Shown here: positions 6,505-12,877 of the stretch, one piece after another
Layout of the letters: every line of letters starts with the position of its first letter
Position numbering within the stretch: the first letter of the stretch is position 1
DNA from: an uncultured Lachnoanaerobaculum sp.
GTDB lineage: Bacteria > Bacillota > Clostridia > Lachnospirales > Lachnospiraceae
Direction: 5' to 3'
NCBI RefSeq assembly: GCF_938015485.1
Contig: NZ_CALLVU010000121.1
Coordinates: 1 to 12,877, forward strand
DNA: 12,877 bases
Program-made: the position numbers and the translations under genes
Notes under the pieces: generated by a model
The model's input: the letters and a program-made list of their open reading frames with translations, nothing else
Database searches by the model: none
What the model was told of the DNA's origin: nothing

Positions 6505-9500
6505 ATGTATAATGATAAGTTTAATAGAATAGTTTCAGAAATTTTAGAAAGTATGGAATTAAATAATGTGGGTTTATATGTGGGCCAGGGAATAGAAATG
6601 GAGGAATTACCAAATGTCGTCTTAGAACAGAAGTGGAGATTTGTCATTACTAGTCAGAAGAGAGATGACTTCTCGGGATTTTTTGTGTCAGATGAAAGAT
6701 TGCCAAAGTTCTATACAAAAATGGAAGATGTTCAAAAGATGTCTTTTAGTAGTATAAATTTACCTATAATACAGTTATTTGGGCTTGATTCGGATATGAA
6801 TAAACTAGATACAGAAATAGATAAAATGATAATAGACACCACTGCGTCTGACATTATGGGCTATATTGCTAAGAAATTGGATACAAGAAGCAAATTAGTC
6901 GTCATAGGATATTGTCCTATAGACGTTGATGAACTGCAATATAGGGATTTTGTAACGAGATGGAGTCAGATAAAAGGGGCTAGGGTATTTATATTTAATG
7001 ATGGTAGGGTTAACGATTTTACTGAAAAAATGAAGAAATTTGCAGATGAAAGAAATGATTACTGGTGTGAAACATCATTATCAGAGGTTTTATGTTCTGT
7101 GGATTTTATGTATGACGATTACAGTGAAGCTAGAACAGACGGTTTATCTAAACAGTTGTTCTATAAAGGGAGTAAGGCTACTTATATTGAAAATAAAATA
7201 TTATTAAAATGTCAAAATTTTGCGCATTTATTGACAGATGAAGTTGTTAATAAAATAAGGCCGATAGGGAAAGTTGAGCAAGGAAAGTATTATGAGATTT
7301 TTTTAGATAATTCATCAGTAGAACCACAATGGTATGGATATTCAGAAGAATTAGATTATCATTTAGAAAGACCTTTTGAGAAAACTATACTGAGATTGGT
7401 TCAAAAGTTATTAAATGGGAGAGGATTAGAGGATAATCCTGATAATAGAAGATTACCTGTTATTTTAGAGGGAGATCCTGGAACATCGAAGAGTATTACT
7501 TTAGCAGCAATTGCATATAAGATATTTAAAAATCGAAATAACCCAATTGTATTTATAAAAAATGAAGAGATATCATTTAATAATGAATATGGAAGAGAAT
7601 TTGAGTTGCTTAATAGCTTGTTAAGTGAAATAGAGAATGCTCCAGGTTCTGATGAGAGAGTGTTAATTGTTTGGGATACTGCAGCTTATAGAAATGTTGA
7701 AGATATTGCAAGGAATTTGATTAGACTATTAGATAATGTAGGGCGTAGGTTTGTTCTATTGTGTACGGCATATAGGGGTTCCAGTAAGGAAGATGTAAAT
7801 CATAATCCAAATTCTGAACGAAAGACTAATATAAAAAAAGTGTGGAGAATGGATCGTAAGGGTGACTTTATCCAAATAAAAGTTGAGGAAAAAGACGACT
7901 TTGGTAACTGTGTTTATAGTGATGGTAGAGCTTTTTTTATTGAGAGTAATAGAGATTTATCAGAGGAAGATAAGTCTGAATTGGATGAGAAAAATAAAAA
8001 GTATACAGATTTAAGTTTTTCTGAAAGAGAGATGGCAAATAAAGAAAATGATATATTTATGTATTATTTTCAATTGAGATATGAACTAAGAGAGCGGCTT
8101 GCAGAAGGTTTGAATATTGAACAAAGAATAATAGGGTATTATGTAAAAAAACAATTAGAGTTGATGTCTAATTATAAAAACAAAGAGGAGAAGACAGTAA
8201 GCCCAATGGTAAAAGCATTGCTTGAAGCAGGGATTGACTTAAGTGATGATATTAGTAAGGAAATCGAAAATGACGAATTAAAGGAATTTAATGAGAATAT
8301 GAAATTTGATTTAGATTCATTTAATTCAAGCATTGCATTGTTTAGTAGATATAAGTTAAATGTACCTTATAAATTGGCATTTTCAATGCTACTTAGAGGT
8401 TCTGGTAGTGGAACGGATTATATATATAAATATCCAAAAATTTTTGATTTTGTAACTACATCTATACCTTGGCTTTTTTATGGGCTTGACACATATGATA
8501 GGTTTATCTTTAGATTTAGAAATTCTAAAGAGGCTGAGATTTTTATAAAAAGAAATGATATCGATGGAGAGAAGCATATTGAGTATCTAATTGAAATGTT
8601 TGATTTATATATGAGTGAGTATCCAGATGATGATGAAATTAAGAACGCCTTGATTAATTTGGCAAGAATGATGGGACCAAACTCAGAGTATTATAGTTTT
8701 GAAACGGATCCTAGCGAACACCGTATGATATTGAGGAATTTGGATAGTTTTATTTTAAAATTATCTAATATGAGGAGTACAATTAAAGATGATAAATTTG
8801 ATATTAATTTAGCTCAACTAGAGATAACATTTACTAGAGAGTATTATGGTAAATTGTGGAATAAACTACATGATAAAGAAGGTGAAGAAGATAGCGCTAA
8901 AAGGTTAAGTAAACTTAAAGATGTACTGGAGTTATCTCAAATATGCATAGAAAGGTTGAGTAAAGAACAATTTGAACTCGATACGACACAGAAAAAGTAT
9001 ATTCAGGATCAAATCAATATATTTGCTTACGAAATGGCATATTGTAAAATTGCTATAGAAGATTTAGTTGTAAATGAGAGAGAAAGAAAAAATATAGATA
9101 TTCAAACACCTGAGTATTTTCAAATATACCCATTATTGGCGAGAGCTGTAAATTCAAATCCAATAAATGGATATTCATACAATGCTATGTTTAAATTATT
9201 TGTTCATGAATATACAAAACTAAGTAATGACGAGCAGAAGTTGACTATTTTGAGTGAGGTTAGAGGTTATGCAGAAGAAGCAGGTACTTTAGACATTATT
9301 AATAGAGGAATGAACGGAAGAGATGAGGTTCAAGAAAATATTTTAAAAATTGAAGGAATGGCGGCAGGCTACTCTATAGATATTGATACAATTGAAAGTA
9401 AAGATAAAAGCAATAATTTTGTAAAAGTATTTGATGAGTGTTTATCTAAAAATAAAGCCTGTGCAATAGTTTTTGTGTGTCAACAAGAGCTAGATAAATA

Positions 9501-10218
9501 TGGATTATTACATGTAAAAAAGGCTGAAAATGATAAGAAAAAAAATGAGGAGTTGTCTACAGAAAAACTAAAAGTATGTAAAAAGGTATTTGATTTTTTA
9601 TCTAAAGAAGAATATAAAATATGCATTGAAAAAGATGTATTTGCTTTATATCTAAAATTGCGCGTGGCTTGGCTATTGTTTAACAAAACACCTCTGAATA
9701 TAGGAGACAAGGAGGCTCAACTTACTTTTATTAATAAGGATGGTTGGAAAACAATATATGATATATGTGAAATGTATATACATTGTAAGGCTGAAAATAA
9801 GAAGCCGATTGTTTATCTAATCTATGCATTGTCTATAATTCAACTCAGAGAGGATTATGTGACAGCATACGATGCAATTACAAGCATGGATAAAAAAGGA
9901 ACTGCTTCTTTTGCATCTCAAGCAAGAATGAGAGTTCCATATATTATTTGTGAGAAGCCTGGAAAACCAAAAAAATACTTTGGTACAATTCATAATGTTG
10001 ACAATTCGGACACACACAGAGTATCCGGATATCTAAATGTAAAGGGGATTGCAATTAAAATGGGAAAAAAAAGGGGAGTAAGGGTCTTTGCTAATAATAT
10101 AGGGAAAAGATTTCTGCCTGATAATAATAGCCCAATAGTTGATTTAGAAGTTGGAGTTGGATATACCGGTTTTTCAGCATATACTGAAAAAGGTAGAAAA
10201 GATAGGGGGTATATTTGA
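6505..10218 (+). CDS. Large STAND/AAA-like P-loop NTPase with degenerate SIR2-like N-terminus and C-terminal cold-shock-like domain; candidate defence sensor
   Basis: The protein has 1237 residues; the ATG at 6505 follows GGAGGA at 6495-6500. I do not recognise a named gene; domains are read by eye. Residues about 1-190 follow the SIR2 strand order (LYVGQG at 24-29, FVITSQKRDD at 46-55, LPIIQLFG to G93, KLVVIGYCPID to D140, ARVFIFNDG from A159), but the usual His of 'HG' is F92 and 'TTNYD' reads TSQKR, so NADase activity is unlikely. An NTPase core follows: Walker A-like GDPGTSKS (323-330), Walker B-like RVLIVWD ending D391, and a sensor-1-like strand RRFVLLCTAYRGS from R414. IPWLFYGLD (from I654) and FRFRNSKEA resemble the helical tail of STAND modules. 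About 690-1150 is helical and TPR-like. Residues 1156-1237 (YFGTI, GYLNVKG, VRVFANN, VGVGYTGFSAYT) resemble a cold-shock/S1-like OB fold. It is coupled to the next gene (TGATG). Most likely an antiphage sensor; STAND call fairly firm, end domains tentative. Confidence 0.7.
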   Translation: MYNDKFNRIVSEILESMELNNVGLYVGQGIEMEELPNVVLEQKWRFVITSQKRDDFSGFFVSDERLPKFYTKMEDVQKMSFSSINLPIIQLFGLDSDMNKLDTEIDKMIIDTTASDIMGYIAKKLDTRSKLVVIGYCPIDVDELQYRDFVTRWSQIKGARVFIFNDGRVNDFTEKMKKFADERNDYWCETSLSEVLCSVDFMYDDYSEARTDGLSKQLFYKGSKATYIENKILLKCQNFAHLLTDEVVNKIRPIGKVEQGKYYEIFLDNSSVEPQWYGYSEELDYHLERPFEKTILRLVQKLLNGRGLEDNPDNRRLPVILEGDPGTSKSITLAAIAYKIFKNRNNPIVFIKNEEISFNNEYGREFELLNSLLSEIENAPGSDERVLIVWDTAAYRNVEDIARNLIRLLDNVGRRFVLLCTAYRGSSKEDVNHNPNSERKTNIKKVWRMDRKGDFIQIKVEEKDDFGNCVYSDGRAFFIESNRDLSEEDKSELDEKNKKYTDLSFSEREMANKENDIFMYYFQLRYELRERLAEGLNIEQRIIGYYVKKQLELMSNYKNKEEKTVSPMVKALLEAGIDLSDDISKEIENDELKEFNENMKFDLDSFNSSIALFSRYKLNVPYKLAFSMLLRGSGSGTDYIYKYPKIFDFVTTSIPWLFYGLDTYDRFIFRFRNSKEAEIFIKRNDIDGEKHIEYLIEMFDLYMSEYPDDDEIKNALINLARMMGPNSEYYSFETDPSEHRMILRNLDSFILKLSNMRSTIKDDKFDINLAQLEITFTREYYGKLWNKLHDKEGEEDSAKRLSKLKDVLELSQICIERLSKEQFELDTTQKKYIQDQINIFAYEMAYCKIAIEDLVVNERERKNIDIQTPEYFQIYPLLARAVNSNPINGYSYNAMFKLFVHEYTKLSNDEQKLTILSEVRGYAEEAGTLDIINRGMNGRDEVQENILKIEGMAAGYSIDIDTIESKDKSNNFVKVFDECLSKNKACAIVFVCQQELDKYGLLHVKKAENDKKKNEELSTEKLKVCKKVFDFLSKEEYKICIEKDVFALYLKLRVAWLLFNKTPLNIGDKEAQLTFINKDGWKTIYDICEMYIHCKAENKKPIVYLIYALSIIQLREDYVTAYDAITSMDKKGTASFASQARMRVPYIICEKPGKPKKYFGTIHNVDNSDTHRVSGYLNVKGIAIKMGKKRGVRVFANNIGKRFLPDNNSPIVDLEVGVGYTGFSAYTEKGRKDRGYI

Positions 10219-10220
10219 TG
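10204..10220 (+). promoter_or_regulatory. Ribosome binding site and TGATG stop/start overlap coupling the two genes
   Basis: AGGGGG at 10204-10209 is followed eight bases later by the ATG at 10218-10220, which shares its A with the TGA stop (10216-10218) of the upstream gene. A TTG at 10215 is a possible but weaker alternative start, giving one extra residue. The overlap implies translational coupling and matched output of the two proteins. Confidence 0.75.
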
Positions 10221-11234
10221 TGTGAAATTGAAAATATATCTTTTAAAGAAGACACTGTTTTAATTAATAATAAAGTAAGACAAGAAATTGCATATCATTT
10301 ATGGATATTTTGTGGATATGAAGATTCTGAGTATAATGTCGTAAGTACCGATGCAAAGTTTATAAAGTTGATAAATGATTTATATAATGTATTTTTTGAT
10401 TCAAGTTTTATAAGGGGGATATGTAATTGTAAAATTGTTGAAGAAAACAACTGGGATTATATTAGAGATATTAAACGTAAATTGAATGATATAAGTATAT
10501 TGCGCACAGCTATATCACATACAGTGAGTAAAGAGAATTGTAAATATCATATCAGTATTCAATTTAAAGAATGGATAAATAGTAAGTGTGGAACCTATAA
10601 TCCAACAAAGGATATAGAGTTTAAAAAATTAATATCGGAATTGTTATTACTAAAGAAGGAACTCTTTAATTTACTAGATAGGCTTTTAACAGACATAAGC
10701 TCTCTAAGTTCAGAAAATAAAAGTAAACTTATAGAGAATTGGGAGGAGATGACTGTTGAATTTTACTTAAAAGGTATTAATAGAGATATGTTTATAGGCA
10801 AGTTAATAGAGTGGTATGAAATTAATAATAATAAAATAGGTTTGAATGGAAAATTTTATACATATAAATATAAAATTAATGAGTTAATAATGAACAACAT
10901 TTGTCTTAAAGAACAGAAAAAAATAGATTATTATGAGCAACTTAGAGCAGAGCATTTTGATAAACTTACGAAAGAGAAAAAAGATAGATTTGATTATTTT
11001 ATACGAGAATTAAATTCAAATATAGATAAAATAAAAAAAGATGTTGCGGATTTTGTTAATAAAAATATTGAGGATTTAGAAGCAATTCATTACACGATGT
11101 ATTATTTGAGTGATGGAGTACTAAGAAAAAAAGTTAAAGATGCTGTTTCGGAGATAAAGAAAAATAGATTAACACTTATTCCTCAAGATTTGATAGGATA
11201 TATGATAAATGAGGATTTAAAAATTAATTTTTAG
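10218..11234 (+). CDS. HEPN-like protein, candidate RNase effector paired with the STAND NTPase
   Basis: The product has 338 residues, is almost wholly helical and lysine-rich towards its C-terminus, with no signal peptide or membrane segment. The key stretch is DISILRTAISHTVSKENC, containing R96-T-A-I-S-H101. This is the R-x4-H spacing of HEPN RNases, at the end of a helix and followed by SKENC and a FKEWI segment, as I remember from MAE_28990/MAE_18760-type HEPN proteins. The residue after the Arg is Thr, where Asn, Asp or His is commoner. A helix pair (about 135-160, KKLISELLLLKKELFNLLDRLL) could complete the four-helix bundle; the remainder (about 170-338) is unassigned and might hold the partner in check. 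Its one-base overlap with the STAND gene and shared strong AT bias mark them as one unit. I infer an RNA-cutting effector. Without the motif it would be called hypothetical. Confidence 0.6.
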   Translation: MCEIENISFKEDTVLINNKVRQEIAYHLWIFCGYEDSEYNVVSTDAKFIKLINDLYNVFFDSSFIRGICNCKIVEENNWDYIRDIKRKLNDISILRTAISHTVSKENCKYHISIQFKEWINSKCGTYNPTKDIEFKKLISELLLLKKELFNLLDRLLTDISSLSSENKSKLIENWEEMTVEFYLKGINRDMFIGKLIEWYEINNNKIGLNGKFYTYKYKINELIMNNICLKEQKKIDYYEQLRAEHFDKLTKEKKDRFDYFIRELNSNIDKIKKDVADFVNKNIEDLEAIHYTMYYLSDGVLRKKVKDAVSEIKKNRLTLIPQDLIGYMINEDLKINF

Positions 11235-11242
11235 CTATATTT

Positions 11243-11269
11243 TCACCATCACTGCATTTTGGGTGGTGA
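11243..11269 (+). other. Hairpin between the HEPN-like gene and the Imm22-like gene
   Basis: TCACCATC and GGTGGTGA form an 8-base-pair stem with one G-T pair and an 11-base loop, beginning nine bases after the HEPN gene stop. No T-run follows, so it is not a classic intrinsic terminator. It ends before the AAGGA (11274-11278) that may serve the next gene, so it could separate the two transcription or translation units. Confidence 0.35.
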
Positions 11270-11288
11270 GAGTAAGGATACAAAAAAT

Positions 11289-11738
11289 ATGATAGATATT
11301 GCGTCAAAAGACGGTGCAAAAGTTCATGTGTTAGAGATTCAAAATAATTTTATGAAAACTTACTATATATGGATTGCTACATTCAAAGAGGATGATTTTG
11401 AACAGTATTGGGATAATGAGCCATATGAAAATGAATTAAAACTTTTCAAAGAGGGGCTTGGAGCTAAACCTGATATTAGCCTAAAGTGTGGATTTTGCAG
11501 GGAAACGGGATTGGAAGAACTGGATGAAAAGGACTTTTGGTTTTGTTTTAGGCCTTCTTTATGTAATGTACGCGAGCTTGCAAAAGATTATATCTCTGAT
11601 TTGGATGAATTTGAGAGGGTGTGTAATGCAAAAGGGATTTTAGAAGGAAATGTTATTTGGGGAATAGCTGTTAAAGATTTCCATGATTTAGATCCGAAAG
11701 TTTGCAGTATGCATTATATTGATAAATTTGAAGTGTAA
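11289..11738 (+). CDS. Imm22-like immunity protein, orphan (no toxin adjacent)
   Basis: From the ATG at 11289 the product has 149 residues; AAGGA at 11274-11278 is ten bases upstream. The same frame is open back to 11235 and offers a TTG at 11259 without a ribosome binding site. The core TYYIWIATFKEDDFEQYW, followed by CGFCRETGLEELDEKDFW and a late CNAKGILEGNVIW, follows the plan I associate with Imm22 immunity proteins: a WxG/A-x-F strand, an acidic 'EEEF' helix, 'C.FC...G....DEDF' and 'C...GI..N'. Such proteins are cytosolic and neutralise polymorphic toxins delivered by contact-dependent or secreted systems. No toxin gene lies beside it. If translation begins at the later ATG at 11352, which starts right at the Imm22-like core, the product would have 128 residues, but that codon has a poor ribosome binding site. 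The family match is from memory and moderate. Confidence 0.6.
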   Translation: MIDIASKDGAKVHVLEIQNNFMKTYYIWIATFKEDDFEQYWDNEPYENELKLFKEGLGAKPDISLKCGFCRETGLEELDEKDFWFCFRPSLCNVRELAKDYISDLDEFERVCNAKGILEGNVIWGIAVKDFHDLDPKVCSMHYIDKFEV

Positions 11739-11755
11739 AGCTTTATTAAGTCCCT

Positions 11756-11784
11756 TTGTTTTAACCCTTTTAATGTGTTAATAT
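11756..11784 (+). promoter_or_regulatory. Sigma-A-type promoter for the AIG2-domain gene
   Basis: TTGTTT at 11756-11761 and TAATAT at 11779-11784 are separated by 17 bases, with a TGT extension directly before the -10 (extended -10 type). The start codon at 11820 lies 36 bases beyond the -10 box. This is the clearest promoter in the window and suggests the downstream gene is expressed independently of the defence unit. Confidence 0.65.
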
Positions 11785-11819
11785 ATCAAAAAACCAAATC
11801 AGGTATATGGGAGATATTT

Positions 11820-12791
11820 ATGTACAAAATATTTGTATATGGGACTTTGAAATCTGAATATCTGCAAAATAAGCTACTAGGGCATACATTAGAGTCATAT
11901 GATGCCAAGCTTGAGGGATATTCTATAAATACAGGTGAGAAGTATTTCAATGTAATTCCAAATGATGGCGGATGTGTTAAGGGTAAGGTCTTACTTGTAA
12001 GTGAAAAGGATATACTTTATATAGACCAATGGGAATCTGTTCCTATGTATATAAAGGACAAAGTGAAGGTACATTCAAAATATGGTTATGAGGATGTTTA
12101 TATCTATATAAAGAAAGATAAAGAAGACAAGATAAAATTGCAGGATGATGTCTTGAATATGAGCAACAATGAAAATCTTGAAGCCACCATTGATGAGTTT
12201 GCAGGTGCCAGAGATATTGAGTTTCCGGTATGTGACATATATCTGAATTATCATATAGATTTAAGTGCAGGTGCTTTGAGTGATTCTAAGAAAGTTAAGG
12301 ATGTGTTTACTGAGCAGGTAAAAGACAAAGAGGTTTCATTCATAGGATATGAGGATTTGTATTATGAAAATTTTGGGCAGCAGGTTTCGCTTTATTATAT
12401 AGAAGATAATGAAAAAGCGATGTTGACTGTAGTGATTCCTGTTTCCGCCTGTAATCCTGTAAGGCTTTGTGAAAAAGCTTTTGGTGGAAAACTTGAAATA
12501 GAAGGAAAAGATTTTGCAGATTACATTTATTCAAAATATAATATCAAAGTATTGAAAAAACCGAATGTGATAATCTATTCGTCAGGTGAAATTGATAAGT
12601 CAAAAAGGGTTGAGATTTTATCTGCAGGGGAAAGTGATGTTAAGAGTGATGAGATTATAGAAGCGGCGAATACGGATATATCAAGAAGTGAAGATGTTAA
12701 AGTATATGCCTTTAATAATGTGAGAATATGTATACCGAAGAGCTTTGCGCCTTGCTATATGGACAGGTTGAAGCCTTTGTTGTTATTGTAA
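11820..12791 (+). CDS. Gamma-glutamylcyclotransferase-like (AIG2/GGCT) protein with unrecognised C-terminal domain
   Basis: The chosen start is the ATG at 11820, which has GGGAG at 11809-11813 six bases upstream and gives 323 residues; a GTG at 11775 lies inside the promoter and can be dismissed. Residues 1-105 are an AIG2/GGCT-like domain: YKIFVYGTLK at 2-11 is the family's glycine-rich entry strand, CVKGKVLLV a core strand, and YIDQWESVPMYIKDKV carries E72, which aligns with the conserved acidic residue of the 'D.(Y/W)E' motif used as the catalytic base. Members remove or rearrange gamma-glutamyl groups, though many bacterial ones have no known substrate. Stand-alone members are about 110-150 residues; here some 215 further residues (110-323) follow that I do not recognise. 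They are mixed alpha/beta, without signal or membrane segment. A terminator follows the stop directly, so the gene is probably monocistronic. Confidence 0.7.
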   Translation: MYKIFVYGTLKSEYLQNKLLGHTLESYDAKLEGYSINTGEKYFNVIPNDGGCVKGKVLLVSEKDILYIDQWESVPMYIKDKVKVHSKYGYEDVYIYIKKDKEDKIKLQDDVLNMSNNENLEATIDEFAGARDIEFPVCDIYLNYHIDLSAGALSDSKKVKDVFTEQVKDKEVSFIGYEDLYYENFGQQVSLYYIEDNEKAMLTVVIPVSACNPVRLCEKAFGGKLEIEGKDFADYIYSKYNIKVLKKPNVIIYSSGEIDKSKRVEILSAGESDVKSDEIIEAANTDISRSEDVKVYAFNNVRICIPKSFAPCYMDRLKPLLLL

Positions 12792-12828
12792 AAAAGAACT
12801 GCCACATTTGATGTGACAGTCCTTTTTA
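12791..12828. terminator. Intrinsic terminator, probably bidirectional
   Basis: ACTGCCACAT (12798-12807) and ATGTGACAGT (12811-12820) pair over ten positions with one C-A mismatch around a TTG loop. An A-run precedes the stem and CCTTTTTAT follows it, so it works on paper in both directions. It starts at the stop codon of the AIG2-domain gene and ends a few bases from the stop of the convergent minus-strand gene. Confidence 0.85.
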
Positions 12829-12834
12829 TAGAAA

Positions 12835-12877
12835 CTATTTTTTAAACAGTTTTGCAAAGAAGCCTTTTTTCTTAGGC
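12835..12877 (-). CDS. C-terminal end of a convergent gene (product unknown)
   Basis: Reading the minus strand from the window edge gives an open frame ending PKKKGFFAKLFKK and a TAG whose complement is at 12835-12837. A lysine-rich, amphipathic tail with paired aromatic residues placed exactly next to a bidirectional terminator is what the end of a real gene looks like. Only about 13 residues are visible, so no product can be named; tails of this kind are common on membrane-associated or coiled-coil proteins. Confidence 0.55.
   Translation of the reverse strand, partial: PKKKGFFAKLFKK

Noticed and set aside
11243..11269. Hairpin considered as an intrinsic terminator for the HEPN-like gene
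   Set aside because: There is no T-run after the stem; kept only as an unassigned hairpin.
1..12877. Search by eye for mobile-element ends, integrase or transposase genes, CRISPR repeats and tRNAs
   Set aside because: None seen; the apparent cassette nature of the central unit rests on composition only.

Overview
The window looks like a low-GC Firmicute, most likely a Clostridia/Lachnospiraceae-type anaerobe. This rests on AT-rich codon use, strong GGAGG-type ribosome binding sites, the tail of a YqeB-type selenium-dependent molybdenum hydroxylase maturation gene at the left edge, and an Imm22-like immunity gene. The taxonomic call is an inference from gene content and style. Every gene is on the + strand except a 43-base fragment at the right edge.

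Left part (1-6401): the end of yqeB is followed by a complete-looking type I restriction-modification locus in the order hsdM, hsdS, hsdR. HsdM and HsdR carry their expected catalytic motifs. HsdR has an N-terminal DUF4145-like helical domain, and its real start is probably the ATG at 3108. HsdS has two target-recognition halves, but its last conserved helix appears to be cut short and replaced by an unrelated tail.

Centre (6505-11234): directly downstream lies a clearly more AT-rich, translationally coupled two-gene unit. It is the most interesting part of the window. The first gene encodes a 1237-residue protein. I read it as a degenerate SIR2-like N-terminus, a STAND/AAA-like P-loop NTPase core, a TPR-like helical region and a C-terminal cold-shock/S1-like OB domain. 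The second gene overlaps its stop codon by one base (TGATG) and encodes a 338-residue helical protein with a HEPN-type R-x4-H motif (R96, H101), hence a candidate RNase. Sensor-plus-effector logic, next to a type I RM locus, suggests an abortive-infection module that might also guard the RM system, by analogy with PrrC/RloC. I know of no validated system with exactly this architecture, but I could not search.

Right part (11235-12877): an orphan Imm22-like immunity gene is followed by a separately promoted gene joining a gamma-glutamylcyclotransferase-like (AIG2) domain to an unrecognised C-terminal region. A probably bidirectional terminator then separates it from the tail of a convergent gene.

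I found no tRNA, rRNA, CRISPR array, transposase, integrase or replication origin. All intergenic gaps are shorter than 150 bases.
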